Source: JBDHDH01 sp039591615 (GTDB lineage: Bacteria > Gemmatimonadota > Gemmatimonadetes > Gemmatimonadales > GWC2-71-9). Taken from it: 64,000 nucleotides of DNA. This document shows positions 42,430-51,503 of this stretch, one piece after another. Each line of letters begins with the position of its first letter. The first letter of the stretch is position 1. A model generated the notes under the pieces. That model saw nothing but the letters and a program-made list of their open reading frames with translations. It was not told the origin of the DNA and made no database searches. The translations under genes and the position numbers were made by a program. The stretch is from contig JBDHDH010000027.1 of assembly GCA_039591615.1 (NCBI GenBank), positions 18,849-82,848 of the forward strand, read 5' to 3'.

Positions 42430-42597
42430 ATGAGAGAGTACCAAGCAGTTATCATCCGGCTGAAGCAGCCATCGCGGGAAGACGAGGAGGCGATCACGGA
42501 CCTCCTCAACGAACGCGCTCGCGTGGGCTGGACTCTGTGCCGGCTCACCGGGATCGAAGGTGGGAGGGTGCTCGTCGTCTTCTCGCGCGAAGCCTAA
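42430..42597 (+). CDS. Small DUF4177-like protein
   Basis: 55 residues, ATG 42430 to TAA 42597, nine bases after upp. Sequence REYQAVIIRLKQPSREDEEA leads to LNERARVGWTLCRLTGIEGG and RVLVVFSREA, the 'GW.L' strand pattern of DUF4177-type small proteins (alpha/beta, 50-60 residues). The protein encoded at 63171-63407 has a similar end (KGWKLLQVSSEGGEMVAVFG). Function unknown. It is in position to be co-transcribed with upp. Confidence 0.6.
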   Translation: MREYQAVIIRLKQPSREDEEAITDLLNERARVGWTLCRLTGIEGGRVLVVFSREA

Positions 42598-42678
42598 ACG
42601 GCCCAGCGAAACCCCCGGACTCGCTTCGGACTGCAACCTTTCCCACTCTCCAAACGTCTCTTATCGAGAGGATGAGCG

Positions 42679-43236
42679 ATGGCGGACGCGTCGCCGGACC
42701 GTATTGGGACCCGTCGTGTTTATGCCGGACGGCTGCTCAATGTGGATGTGGACACCGTCCATGCGCCCGACGGAACGGATCTGGAGCTCGAGATGGTGCG
42801 TCACCCGGGCGCGTGTGCGGTGGTGCCGCTTCTCTCTCCGCCGGAGAACGAGGATCCGAGCGTCCTGCTGATCGAGCAGTACCGTTACGCAGCCGGTGGA
42901 ACGATTTGGGAGATACCCGCCGGAGTCCTGCATCCGGGGGAAGAGCCGGAAGCCTGTGCTCGGCGGGAGCTCGAAGAGGAAACGGGGGCTCGGGCGGGGA
43001 AGATCGAGCACCTGACGACGATCCTCACGACGCCAGGGTTCACCGACGAGCGCATTCATCTCTTTTTGGCGACCGAGATCACCGCCGGGGAACCTCGTCT
43101 CGAGGTAGACGAGTTCATCCAAGTGAAGGCATTCACCATCTCCCGGGTGCTCGAGATGATCCGCGACGGGGAACTCAGAGACGCCAAGTCCATCGTTGGA
43201 CTTCTGTACGTTGCAGGGTATCGGCTGAATCTCTAG
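42679..43236 (+). CDS. NUDIX hydrolase, ADP-ribose pyrophosphatase-like
   Basis: 185 residues. The Nudix box is GVLHPGEEPEACARRELEEE followed by TGA near residue 83, matching GX5EX7REUXEEXGU. The N-terminal GRLLNVDVDTV and LIEQYRYAAGGTIWEIPAGV are typical of the ADP-ribose pyrophosphatase subgroup, which hydrolyses ADP-ribose and similar nucleotide sugars. Cytosolic. Separated from the preceding small gene by 82 bases. Confidence 0.93.
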   Translation: MADASPDRIGTRRVYAGRLLNVDVDTVHAPDGTDLELEMVRHPGACAVVPLLSPPENEDPSVLLIEQYRYAAGGTIWEIPAGVLHPGEEPEACARRELEEETGARAGKIEHLTTILTTPGFTDERIHLFLATEITAGEPRLEVDEFIQVKAFTISRVLEMIRDGELRDAKSIVGLLYVAGYRLNL

Positions 43237-43487
43237 ACAGCCTGTCCTTCGTGGGGGACACGGAGTGTAACCTTTCGGGGTCGGTCATGAACGGAGTGAG
43301 TTTGCCGTATTGTGCTTTGTGACAACCACTTAGCGATTTCTCGCGGAGCGGCCGTACGGGGTACGGTTCCTGCACCTTCAGTAATTCGACGGGATGGGAG
43401 CCGAGTCAACGGAGGGTCTAGCGAAACCTTTTTTGTCTGAGTCGAGGGGCGTCGCCGGCCTCGGCGGCGTGCCCGGGGAGCATCCAC

Positions 43488-44135
43488 ATGACCGCACCAG
43501 CAGTCCAGAGCCCTGGGAGGGCACAGTCCACACCCGTCCGGGTGGCCCGGCCCAGCCTTCGGGAGCTTCAGGACTCCCAGGTCGTCGCCGCCTACCTTGA
43601 CGGCACGCGAGAGGCGTTCGGGGAGCTCGTCAACCGTTACCAGAAGCGGTTGCTGAACTTCGTGTACCGCACCATCGGCGACCGTGAGCGCGCCGAGGAC
43701 CTCGTACAAGAGGTTTTCATTCGCGTCCACCGTCACCTCCACCGCTTCGACCAGACCAAGAAGTTCTCGACGTGGATCTATACCATCGCGTCGAACCTGG
43801 CGAAGAACGAGCTCCGGAACCGGAGTCGCAGCCCGCTCGTCCTATTTCAGACCATCAGGAAGAACTGGGAGGCGGACCACCGGCCGCTTCAGTTCGAGGA
43901 CCACCACCATCGTCCGGACGATCTATACCGCAAGCGCCATCTGCGGGAGCTTGTGGAGTGGGCGGTGACGCAGCTACCCGAACATCATCGTACGGTTTTT
44001 GTGCTCCGGGAGCTCGAAGGCAAGACCTACGAAGAGATTTCCGAGATCACCGATTGCAACCTCGGAACAGTGAAGAGCCGGTTGAATCGAGCGCGCAATC
44101 GGTTCGCGCAAGTCATCGCGCCATTGCTGGATTGA
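43488..44135 (+). CDS. ECF-type RNA polymerase sigma factor
   Basis: 215 residues. Region 2: AFGELVNRYQKRLLNFVYRT then DLVQEVFIRVHRHLHRFD and FSTWIYTIASNLAKNELRNR, which contact core and -10 DNA. Region 4: LPEHHRTVFVLRELEGKTYE then EISEITDCNLGTVKSRLNRA, the -35-binding helix-turn-helix. The RpoE-like group. The next gene encodes a zinc-binding anti-sigma-like membrane protein, 137 bases downstream; this pairing is standard. A 250-base upstream interval holds its promoter; candidate AAC/GTC pairs there have poor spacing. Confidence 0.95.
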   Translation: MTAPAVQSPGRAQSTPVRVARPSLRELQDSQVVAAYLDGTREAFGELVNRYQKRLLNFVYRTIGDRERAEDLVQEVFIRVHRHLHRFDQTKKFSTWIYTIASNLAKNELRNRSRSPLVLFQTIRKNWEADHRPLQFEDHHHRPDDLYRKRHLRELVEWAVTQLPEHHRTVFVLRELEGKTYEEISEITDCNLGTVKSRLNRARNRFAQVIAPLLD

Positions 44136-44272
44136 GCAGTATCACGTAGAATGCGCTGAGGGGAGCGGGGGCGTGATAAAGCGAAGCGAAGCGTCCTAGC
44201 GAAACAGTCCATTCCCGTTCCCGCTCCCGCCCGGACCGCCTGACCTCCCATCCCCTGGTCGGTATCAGGGCT

Positions 44273-44785
44273 GTGTCCGAGATCGCTGTCTGGCCAATGC
44301 GTTGTCCTGAGTTTCTCACACTGTATTCCGATTATCGCGACGGGGTGATCGTCGATCTGGGCGTGATGCGCCGTGTGCGGCAGCATTTGGACGAGTGCAC
44401 CCAGTGCCGCCGGTATGACGCCATCATTCGGCGTGGGGTGGCGACACTGCGTGGCGCAGAGCTCAAGGGCGTGCCCCGCGCCTCGTGGGGCACGCCCGAC
44501 GAGGAGATCCTGGAGCCGGCCCCGGCTCGGTCCATGGGGGCGTTGGTGTTGTTGGCCGCCCTCACGCTCTTGGTGTGGGAGGGACGGGGCACACCGGACG
44601 ACGGCGACGCGGCGCCAGGCATCCCCAGGACCCCCAGACCCGTTGCGATTGCCAACCCCGGGGTGCCGTTCGTCCGGTTCGTCGATCATACCACGCCAGA
44701 ACCGGCGGCCGACCCCGCTCCCGCCCCCGACCAACCCGCCATCAGTCCCGCGCTCACACTTTATCAGCCAACGCCAGATCGGTAA
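44273..44785 (+). CDS. Zinc-binding anti-sigma factor-like membrane protein
   Basis: 170 residues from GTG 44273 (ATG 44297 also in frame). The N-terminal ZAS-type site is RVRQHLDECTQCRRYDAIIR near residue 38 with His-X3-Cys-X2-Cys. A membrane helix lies near 88-104 (MGALVLLAALTLLVW), followed by a Pro/Ala-rich periplasmic tail without a recognised fold. In this arrangement the cytosolic zinc domain holds the ECF sigma factor at the membrane. No Cys-rich sensor domain is seen outside. The first His of the zinc motif needs checking. Confidence 0.75.
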   Translation: MSEIAVWPMRCPEFLTLYSDYRDGVIVDLGVMRRVRQHLDECTQCRRYDAIIRRGVATLRGAELKGVPRASWGTPDEEILEPAPARSMGALVLLAALTLLVWEGRGTPDDGDAAPGIPRTPRPVAIANPGVPFVRFVDHTTPEPAADPAPAPDQPAISPALTLYQPTPDR

Positions 44786-44797
44786 CTTCCGCCCTAT

Positions 44798-45859
44798 ATG
44801 GCGGGGCGCCTCGAGTTCGACGCTGCGTATCGTGCGATTAGGCGGGGTGAGCTGGCACCGGTCTATTATCTGACCGGTCCGGAAGACGTCCTCAAGGACG
44901 AGCTCGTGACCCTGATCCGCGAAGAGGTCCTCGATCCCGCAACGCGTGACTTCAACGTCGACGTTCGCGCTGCTGCCGACCTCGATGGCGAGAGGTTCCA
45001 CGCGCTCGTGGAGACACCGCCGATGCTCGCCGAGCGGCGTGTGGTCGTGGTGCGTAACGTCGAGCAGTGGCGCAAGAATGCAAGAGTGTGGAGCGTTTTG
45101 GATCGCTACCTCGCCAATCCCTCGGCGAGCACAATCCTCGTCTTGGTGCTCGGCGCCGGGGAGAAAGCACACCAAGAGCTCGCCAGCCGGACCGTTACCG
45201 TGGAGGTTGGCTCGCTCAGTCCCGAGCGGTTACGCCGCTGGGTTCAGGCTCGCGCCGAACGCGCCGGCCTTGTACTCGACGAGGACGCCGTGGAACATTT
45301 GCTCCACGCAGTAGGACCGGATCTCTCACACCTGGCCGTAGAGGTCGAAAAGCTGGCAGCCGCGTTGCTCGATGGAGGGCGAGTTCGAGCTGCCGACGTA
45401 GCGGCGATGGTCGGTATGCGACGCGGGGAGACACCGCACGACTGGGTCAGCGCTGTGCTCGACCGAAATATCACACGCGCAGTGGAGATGCTGGACGTAG
45501 TTCTTGCCTCCGGCGGGGTGACGGGTGTCCGCTTGGTGAGCCTGTTGGGCACGACGCTGGTGGGCATCCGCGTCGCCCGGGCCTTCCTCGACGAGGGGAG
45601 TCCGAGCAAAAGGGCAGGACGGGCGGTATTCTATGCCATCCGTTCGGCTCGTCCTCCGGAACTCCGCGGCCGGGACTGGAAGAGAGAGGCCGCGGCATGG
45701 ACCGCGGTCGCACAGCGGTGGCACCCAATGGCCATCGACAACGCCATTCGCATGGTGTACGAAGCCGACCGCCAGCTGAAGTCAACGACCGTCCGTGACG
45801 AACGAGCAATCTTGACCGACATGCTCCTCCGAATCGGTGGACAAAAGGCCGCGGCGTGA
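44798..45859 (+). CDS. holA: DNA polymerase III subunit delta
   Basis: 353 residues. The N-terminal clamp-loader AAA-like domain starts PVYYLTGPEDVLKDELVTLI; TILVLVLGAGEKAHQELA and the later DLSHLAVEVEKLAAALLDGG are HolA-typical. The C-terminal helical collar contains GVTGVRLVSLLGTTLVGIRV and AIDNAIRMVYEADRQLKST. Delta opens the beta clamp (encoded by dnaN in this window) for loading. It starts 13 bases after the anti-sigma gene and overlaps the SPOR gene by four bases. Confidence 0.9.
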   Translation: MAGRLEFDAAYRAIRRGELAPVYYLTGPEDVLKDELVTLIREEVLDPATRDFNVDVRAAADLDGERFHALVETPPMLAERRVVVVRNVEQWRKNARVWSVLDRYLANPSASTILVLVLGAGEKAHQELASRTVTVEVGSLSPERLRRWVQARAERAGLVLDEDAVEHLLHAVGPDLSHLAVEVEKLAAALLDGGRVRAADVAAMVGMRRGETPHDWVSAVLDRNITRAVEMLDVVLASGGVTGVRLVSLLGTTLVGIRVARAFLDEGSPSKRAGRAVFYAIRSARPPELRGRDWKREAAAWTAVAQRWHPMAIDNAIRMVYEADRQLKSTTVRDERAILTDMLLRIGGQKAAA

Positions 45860-46674
45860 GGCGCGCCGCCCAAGTGTTGTTCGTGCTGCTGGCGACCCCG
45901 GTGCCAGCCTCCGGGCAGCAGGATTCCATTCTCGGCGAAGCGATGCGGCTCGCCACGGAAGGGCAGGGGGATTCGGCGCGAGCCTTCACACAGGGATATC
46001 TGCAGCGCCTCTCGCCGAACGACTCACTCTATCCCGAAGCACTGTATACGGCAGGCGTCGTCGCCGGCAGCACAGCAGACCAGCAGATGTACCTTCGGCG
46101 CGTCAGTATCGAGTTCTCTCAGTCGAGCTGGGCGGACGATGCCTTGCTGCGCCTCGCACAGATCGCGTTCGCCGAGCAAGACTTCGCGGGTGCGCTCCGA
46201 GCAGCCGAGCGCGTGGTCCTCGACTACCCCTTCAGCAACGTCTTTGCGGAGGCGAACTACTGGGCGGGGCGTTCGGGTCTCGAGCTTGGCAATGTGGCCG
46301 AGGCGTGCAGTCGGCTCGAGCAAGCGCAGGAGACGGCTGGAGAGAACGTTGAGCTCACGAACCGCGTGCGCTTCTACAGGCTCCGCTGCGGCGCGGCGGC
46401 TGTCGCGGTGGCGGGGGACTCGGTACCCTTGGAGGGCCCCGCCGGAGGTGGAGGGTACGCCGTTCAGGTCGCCGCACTGCAGAGCATAGCGGCAGCCGAC
46501 GAGCTCATGCGTGCTCTCCATGCTGAGGGCTACACTCGTGTGCGGGTCGTGCAGGAGGAGGGATACCTCAAGGTTCGTGTTGGGCGTTTTGCCAACCGGT
46601 CCGAGGCCGCGCGCCTGGTGCGCGAGCTCTCACGCAAGTTCGGTGGGAAACCGTTCGTGGTGGAGGAACGGTGA
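45856..46674 (+). CDS. TPR-like, SPOR-domain secreted protein
   Basis: 272 residues from GTG 45856. Signal peptide MRRAAQVLFVLLATPVPASG with cleavage before QQDS. Residues 30-175 form TPR-like helices (YPEALYTAGVVAGSTADQQM, DDALLRLAQIAFAEQDFAGA, LELGNVAEACSRLEQAQETA). Residues 195-270 are a SPOR domain (GYAVQVAALQSIAAADELMR, VRVGRFANRSEAARLVRELS), which binds denuded peptidoglycan at the septum. It probably acts in the periplasm in envelope or division processes. It overlaps holA and mutS by four bases each. Confidence 0.85.
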   Translation: MRRAAQVLFVLLATPVPASGQQDSILGEAMRLATEGQGDSARAFTQGYLQRLSPNDSLYPEALYTAGVVAGSTADQQMYLRRVSIEFSQSSWADDALLRLAQIAFAEQDFAGALRAAERVVLDYPFSNVFAEANYWAGRSGLELGNVAEACSRLEQAQETAGENVELTNRVRFYRLRCGAAAVAVAGDSVPLEGPAGGGGYAVQVAALQSIAAADELMRALHAEGYTRVRVVQEEGYLKVRVGRFANRSEAARLVRELSRKFGGKPFVVEER

Positions 46675-49271
46675 GCCGTCGACGGGGCGGATCGACCGCG
46701 GCGGATACTCCCCTCATGCAGCAGTATCGCGAGATCAAGGCGCGGCATAGCGACGCGATACTGTTTTTCCGCATGGGGGATTTCTACGAGATGTTCTTCG
46801 ACGACGCCAAGGTGGCGGCGCGTGAGCTTGGGCTTACGCTCACGACGCGCAACAACGGCGGCGCTGCCGACGTCCCGCTGGCAGGGGTTCCGGTCAAGGC
46901 GGCCCAGGACTACGTCCGACGCTTGATCGAGCGGGGGTTTCGTGTCGCCATTTGCGAACAGGTTGAGGATCCAAAGCAGGCGAAGGGCCTCGTCCGGCGA
47001 GAGGTGGTGGAGACCGTCACTCCCGGAACCGTGCTCGCCGAGGATTGGCTCGAAGGGGGTGAGAACAACTTTCTCATCGCCGTGCAGCCCGGGAAGCGGG
47101 CGGGCCTGGCGGCCCTTGATCTCTCAACGGGCGAGTTCATTCTGGAAACGCTGGACGAGCGCGACCTGGACGGTGCGCTCTCGCGCTACGGCCCCAAGGA
47201 ACTGGTGCTGCCGGAGGGCACCCCGGTGCCAACGCCTGGGGAAGGAGCGATGCGCACCGAGCGGGAGCCGTGGGAGTTCGATCCGAGGCAGGCCGCTCCA
47301 CTTCTCACACAACGCTTCGGGCTCCACAGCCTGGATGGCCTGGGTATCGAAGCCGAGGATGCCCCCTCTGTCGGTGCCGCCGGAGCGCTCCTGCGTTACC
47401 TCGTAGAGCTCCAACCTACCGGCGCACCCCACATCGGCCGACCGCTCGTCTGTCGCGGCGGCGACACCGTCCCCCTCGACAGCATGACCCGTCGCAATCT
47501 CGAGCTGACAGAACCCCTTCGCTCAGACGGACGCGGGAGCACGCTGTTGAGCGTGCTCGATCGAACGGTCACACCAATGGGCGCGCGGCTCCTCCGACAG
47601 TGGGTGCTGGCGCCCCTGAGAACCCTGGACGCCATCACTGCACGACTGGCAGCAGTTGACGTCGTCGTGCTCGACCCTCGAGGACGCGATCGACTACGTG
47701 ACGGCCTTGACGGTGTCCGGGATCTCCAGCGGTTGAGTGGCCGGGTGGCCGCCCGACGCGCAACACCACGAGACCTCGGCGCGTTACGCGATTCCTTGGG
47801 GCGGCTTCCCGATGTGCAGAGCGCCCTCGACGGCCTTGCCCGGCGAGACACCAGTACCGTCCTCGAGGGAATCGCTCAGGACTTCGATCTTCTCCACGAT
47901 CTCGTCGACCCGCTGCGACGAACGCTCACCCAGCGGCCTCCGACGGCAATTGGAGACGGCGATACGATTCGAGCTGGAGCGGACGGCGTGTTGGACGAGG
48001 CAAGGGACCTCCGCGATGGTGGCAAGCGGTTCATCGCCGGGATGCAGGCCCGTGAGCGAGAGCGCACGGGCATTCCCTCGCTGAAGGTGGGTTACAACAA
48101 GGTCTTCGGCTACTACATCGAGATCACGAAAACACACAAGCACGCCGTCCCACGGGACTACGAGCGGCGGCAGACCCTCACCAATGCCGAGCGCTACGTC
48201 ACCCCCGAGCTCAAGGACCATGAGGCACGGGTACTGAGCGCGGAGGAGCGCGTGATGAGCCGCGAGCGGGAACTGGTGGAAGAGCTCTGCGGAGAGGTCA
48301 CGGCGCGCCTCAGCCGATTGCAGCGCACCGCGCGCTCGATCGCCGAGTTGGACGTGTTCCTCTCGCTGGCCGACACCGCTGTGCGGGAGCGCTGGGTGCG
48401 GCCTGCGATGCACGATGGATTCAGGCTCGAGCTTCGGGCATCCCGGCACCCGGTGGTGGAGCGAATGCTCCCACCCGGCAAGTTCATCCCGAACGACGTC
48501 GTGTTCGACGAGGCCGGACGTATCGTCTTGCTCACGGGACCCAACATGGCCGGCAAGTCGACGATTCTGCGCCAGACCGGCCTGATCGTCCTCTTGGCCC
48601 AGATGGGGTCCTTCGTCCCGGCCAACTCTGCCACCATCGGCGTCGTCGACAGGATCTTCACTCGGGTCGGCGCAAGCGATGACCTCGGTCGGGGACAATC
48701 CACTTTCATGGTGGAGATGAGCGAGACCTCAGCAATCCTCAACGCTGCCACGCCGCGCAGTCTCGTCCTTCTTGACGAGATCGGTCGCGGGACATCGACC
48801 TTCGACGGCGTGGCCATCGCGTGGGGCGTCACCGAGCACCTCCACGATCACATCGGCTGCAAAACGATCTTCGCGACCCACTACCACGAGCTGACGCAGC
48901 TCACGGAGGAGTTGCATCACGCCAGGAACTTCAACGTTGCCGTGCAGGAAGCCGATGGGGCGATCGTCTTCATGTATCGTCTGGTGCCAGGCGGCGCGGA
49001 CCGTTCGTATGGCATCCACGTGGGACGCCTCGCCGGTCTCCCGCCCAACGTGGTTGCGCGGGCCCAAGAGATTCTGCACCTGCTGGAGTCCGGCCACCAC
49101 GTTGCCGGCGCAACCCCACCGCCTCGCATGGATGCGGCCCAGCTCCAACTGTTCCGCCCGGAAGACCATCCGGTCTTGGCGGAGCTCTCACGACTCGACC
49201 CCAACACGCTGTCCCCCATCGAGGCACTGATGCGGCTAGCAGATCTCAAACGCCGGGTGGAGCAGGAATGA
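46671..49271 (+). CDS. mutS: DNA mismatch repair protein MutS
   Basis: 866 residues, the standard MutS1 length. The mismatch-recognition motif is FRMGDFYEMFFDDA near residue 30 (Phe-X-Glu). Connector, lever and clamp domains follow: LTEPLRSDGRGSTLLSVLDR, and GIPSLKVGYNKVFGYYIEIT. The ATPase has Walker A LTGPNMAGKSTILRQTGLIV near 620, the ABC-like DDLGRGQSTFMVEMSE, Walker B LVLLDEIGRGTSTFDG and ATHYHELTQL. It recognises mispairs and starts repair. mutL is not in the window. GTG start overlapping the SPOR gene by four bases. Confidence 0.97.
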   Translation: MSRRRGGSTAADTPLMQQYREIKARHSDAILFFRMGDFYEMFFDDAKVAARELGLTLTTRNNGGAADVPLAGVPVKAAQDYVRRLIERGFRVAICEQVEDPKQAKGLVRREVVETVTPGTVLAEDWLEGGENNFLIAVQPGKRAGLAALDLSTGEFILETLDERDLDGALSRYGPKELVLPEGTPVPTPGEGAMRTEREPWEFDPRQAAPLLTQRFGLHSLDGLGIEAEDAPSVGAAGALLRYLVELQPTGAPHIGRPLVCRGGDTVPLDSMTRRNLELTEPLRSDGRGSTLLSVLDRTVTPMGARLLRQWVLAPLRTLDAITARLAAVDVVVLDPRGRDRLRDGLDGVRDLQRLSGRVAARRATPRDLGALRDSLGRLPDVQSALDGLARRDTSTVLEGIAQDFDLLHDLVDPLRRTLTQRPPTAIGDGDTIRAGADGVLDEARDLRDGGKRFIAGMQARERERTGIPSLKVGYNKVFGYYIEITKTHKHAVPRDYERRQTLTNAERYVTPELKDHEARVLSAEERVMSRERELVEELCGEVTARLSRLQRTARSIAELDVFLSLADTAVRERWVRPAMHDGFRLELRASRHPVVERMLPPGKFIPNDVVFDEAGRIVLLTGPNMAGKSTILRQTGLIVLLAQMGSFVPANSATIGVVDRIFTRVGASDDLGRGQSTFMVEMSETSAILNAATPRSLVLLDEIGRGTSTFDGVAIAWGVTEHLHDHIGCKTIFATHYHELTQLTEELHHARNFNVAVQEADGAIVFMYRLVPGGADRSYGIHVGRLAGLPPNVVARAQEILHLLESGHHVAGATPPPRMDAAQLQLFRPEDHPVLAELSRLDPNTLSPIEALMRLADLKRRVEQE

Positions 49272-49669
49272 AGCGCCTCGTTCTCCCAAGTGTGCTCGCA
49301 TCGTGTGTGGCGTGTGTGGGGGGCCGTCCCGATCCCGAAGCAGCAGACGTTCCGGTGCCCGACTTCGAGCCGCCGGTGGCCGTCAACGCGGAACCTCCGG
49401 TGAGATATCCCCCCCAACTGTTCCGGGAAGGGGTAGAGGGAACCGTCGTCCTGCTACTGTTCGCCGACGAAACCGGTCATTTGGTCCTCGACTCTACTCG
49501 GATCCACGACGGCAGCGGCTATGCTGCACTCGACTCCGCCGTGCTTTCAGGTGTCGACGCCATGGAGTTCGCGCCGGCGAGACGCAACGGACAACCCGTT
49601 TCCACGTGGTTCCTGCAGCCGGTGCACTTTCGACTGCCTGAGCCCAGTACTGCGGGAGGTGGTCTGTGA
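49268..49669 (+). CDS. TonB C-terminal-domain lipoprotein
   Basis: 133 residues from ATG 49268. A short signal with a Cys-rich end (SVLASCVACVGG) suggests a lipoprotein. The rest is a TonB-type C-terminal domain: PPVRYPPQLFREGVEGTVVL then LLFADETGHLVLDSTRIHDG, SGYAALDSAV and WFLQPVHFRLP, i.e. the YP..... G.V.. ...G.V....... SG...LD.A pattern. With no membrane helix of TonB, it is not an energy transducer; periplasmic binding is likely. It overlaps mutS and the CBS gene by four bases. Confidence 0.85.
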   Translation: MKRLVLPSVLASCVACVGGRPDPEAADVPVPDFEPPVAVNAEPPVRYPPQLFREGVEGTVVLLLFADETGHLVLDSTRIHDGSGYAALDSAVLSGVDAMEFAPARRNGQPVSTWFLQPVHFRLPEPSTAGGGL

Positions 49670-51054
49670 CGGTGCGGAGCCCCCAGCCCTACGACAACAT
49701 CCTGGAGACCATTGGACGAACGCCTCTCGTTCGGCTCCACCGTGTGACGGCCGGTATCCGCACTCCGGTGTACGGGAAGGCCGAGTTCTTCAACCCCGGG
49801 GGGTCGCTCAAGGACCGGATTGGGGTGGCGATCATCGAGGACGCGGAACGGCGCGGCCAGCTGAAGCCGGGCGGTGTCATCGTGGAAGGCACGTCGGGAA
49901 ACACCGGAGTTGGCCTTGCTCTCGCCGCGGCCCTCAAGGGGTACCACTGTGTCTTTACCATGCCGGACAAGATGTCCCAAGAGAAGGTGCGCTTACTCAA
50001 GGCCTTCGGCGCAGAAGTCATCATCACCCCCACCGCGGTACCACCAGACCATCCCGACAACTACGTGATGAAGGCCAAGGCGATCGTCAAGGCGACGCCC
50101 AACTCAATTCTCGCCAACCAGTTCTATAATCGGGTGAACCCCGAAACCCATTATCGCACGACGGGTCCCGAGCTCTGGGAACAGACTGACGGGAAGATCA
50201 CGCACCTGGTTGGGGCAGCTGGAACGGGCGGGAGTCTCAGCGGCGCCGGACGATACCTCAAGGAACAGAACCCCCGGATCCGAGTGGTCGCCGGAGATCC
50301 GGACGGCTCGATATACGCCGGTTGGTCCCGGGGAGAGCGGGATCCTGTGGGGCATCCGTACAAGGTCGAGGGCATCGGGGGCGACAAGATCCCAGACACT
50401 CTCGACTTCGACTGCGTCGACGAGTTCCACACCGTCGGCGACAAAGAGGCCTTTCTCATGGCCCGACGCCTCGCGCGCGACGAGGGACTGTTCGTGGGGG
50501 GCTCCACGGGGCTGATCGTTACGGTAGCCCTGGAAATCGCGCGCCGGGTGGACGATCGAGACGCCTGCATCGTCGCCATCCTCTGCGACACCGGCGAGCG
50601 CTACTTGTCGAAGGTCTTCAACGACGAGTGGATGCGGGAGAATCAACTCCTCGAATACGAACGCGTCACGGCCGCTGGCCTCCTCGCCGAGAAACCGCAC
50701 GAGACTCCATCGCTCGTCACCGTGGCGCCAGGGCAGACGGTCCGTCAGGCCTTGAACCTCATGGAGACCTACTCCATTTCCCTCCTTCCGGTGGTGGAAG
50801 GTGGCGATTGCGTGGGATCGGTAGCGGAAGGAGCCCTCATGGCTCGTGCGATCTCCGAGCCTGCAGCCATCGAGAAGCCCGTGCGGGAAATCATGGAGCC
50901 TCCCTATCCCGTCGTTGACAGCGGATTCCCCCTCGACCGCTTTTGCGAGCTGTTGTCCCGAGAGACGCCTGCTGTTCTCGTACGCCACGACGGCGCCCTC
51001 AGCGGCATCGTGACCAGGTACGATGTTCTCCACCACATGGCAGGCATTCGCTAG
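49666..51054 (+). CDS. Cystathionine beta-synthase-like, with CBS domain pair
   Basis: 462 residues from GTG 49666. The PLP-enzyme fold type II core: TIGRTPLVRLHRV at residue 17, PLP-lysine in FFNPGGSLKDRIGVAIIEDA near 40, VEGTSGNTGVGLALAAALKG near 75, GAAGTGGSLSGAGRYLKEQN near 185 (phosphate loop) and GLFVGGSTGLIVTVALEIA near 276. Residues 345-460 are two CBS motifs that often bind adenosyl ligands. It probably condenses serine (or O-acetylserine) with homocysteine or sulfide; the substrate is inferred. Overlaps the TonB-like gene. Confidence 0.88.
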   Translation: MTVRSPQPYDNILETIGRTPLVRLHRVTAGIRTPVYGKAEFFNPGGSLKDRIGVAIIEDAERRGQLKPGGVIVEGTSGNTGVGLALAAALKGYHCVFTMPDKMSQEKVRLLKAFGAEVIITPTAVPPDHPDNYVMKAKAIVKATPNSILANQFYNRVNPETHYRTTGPELWEQTDGKITHLVGAAGTGGSLSGAGRYLKEQNPRIRVVAGDPDGSIYAGWSRGERDPVGHPYKVEGIGGDKIPDTLDFDCVDEFHTVGDKEAFLMARRLARDEGLFVGGSTGLIVTVALEIARRVDDRDACIVAILCDTGERYLSKVFNDEWMRENQLLEYERVTAAGLLAEKPHETPSLVTVAPGQTVRQALNLMETYSISLLPVVEGGDCVGSVAEGALMARAISEPAAIEKPVREIMEPPYPVVDSGFPLDRFCELLSRETPAVLVRHDGALSGIVTRYDVLHHMAGIR

Positions 51055-51116
51055 CCCGTCGCGCCTTGGGTCGCGCGTCACCGCAGCCGAGGCGGACCCG
51101 AGGTAAACTCACGGCG

Positions 51117-51503
51117 ATGCCCCACTATGTCCTGTCTGCCGAAGCGGCCTTCTCGGCCGCCCACACGCTGCCCGGCGTCGAGATGTGCGACCGGTTCCAC
51201 GGGCACAACTGGCGGGTTTGTCTCAATGTCTCAGTCGATGAAGCCCATCTGGACGATGGGGGCATGGGCGTGGATTTCCGTGTCATCGAAGAGGTTGCGA
51301 AGAACGCCGTGGCGGACTTCGAGCACCGCTATCTCAACGACCTCGAACCATTCAAAGAACGCCCACCGACGGCGGAGTGGATTGCCAAGCTGGTCTGCAG
51401 GCGGGCAGTCGAGGAATTGGCCCGCCGGGCTCCGCCCGCCACGGTCGAGGAAGTGGAGATCTGGGAAACACCCACCTACCGCGTATCGTATCGACCGGAA
51501 TGA
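51117..51503 (+). CDS. queD: 6-carboxytetrahydropterin synthase (QueD) / PTPS family
   Basis: 128 residues from ATG 51117. Zinc and catalytic motifs of the PTPS/QueD family: AAFSAAHTLPG near residue 10, CDRFHGHNWRVCLNV (CX3HGH) near 24, GMGVDFRVIEEV near 48, with FEHRYLND and the C-terminal VEEVEIWETPTYRVSYR. The Cys and His pattern fits queuosine-pathway QueD better than biopterin synthase; the assignment rests on this. The stop overlaps ddl by four bases. Confidence 0.88.
   Translation: MPHYVLSAEAAFSAAHTLPGVEMCDRFHGHNWRVCLNVSVDEAHLDDGGMGVDFRVIEEVAKNAVADFEHRYLNDLEPFKERPPTAEWIAKLVCRRAVEELARRAPPATVEEVEIWETPTYRVSYRPE

Noticed and set aside
43237..43487. ECF autoregulatory promoter before the sigma gene (AAC...GTC pairs near 43275 and 43424)
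   Set aside because: Spacing between the elements (about 9-13 bases) does not fit the 15-17 expected.
47784..48698. A long antisense frame inside mutS
   Set aside because: mutS motifs cover the plus strand without gaps.
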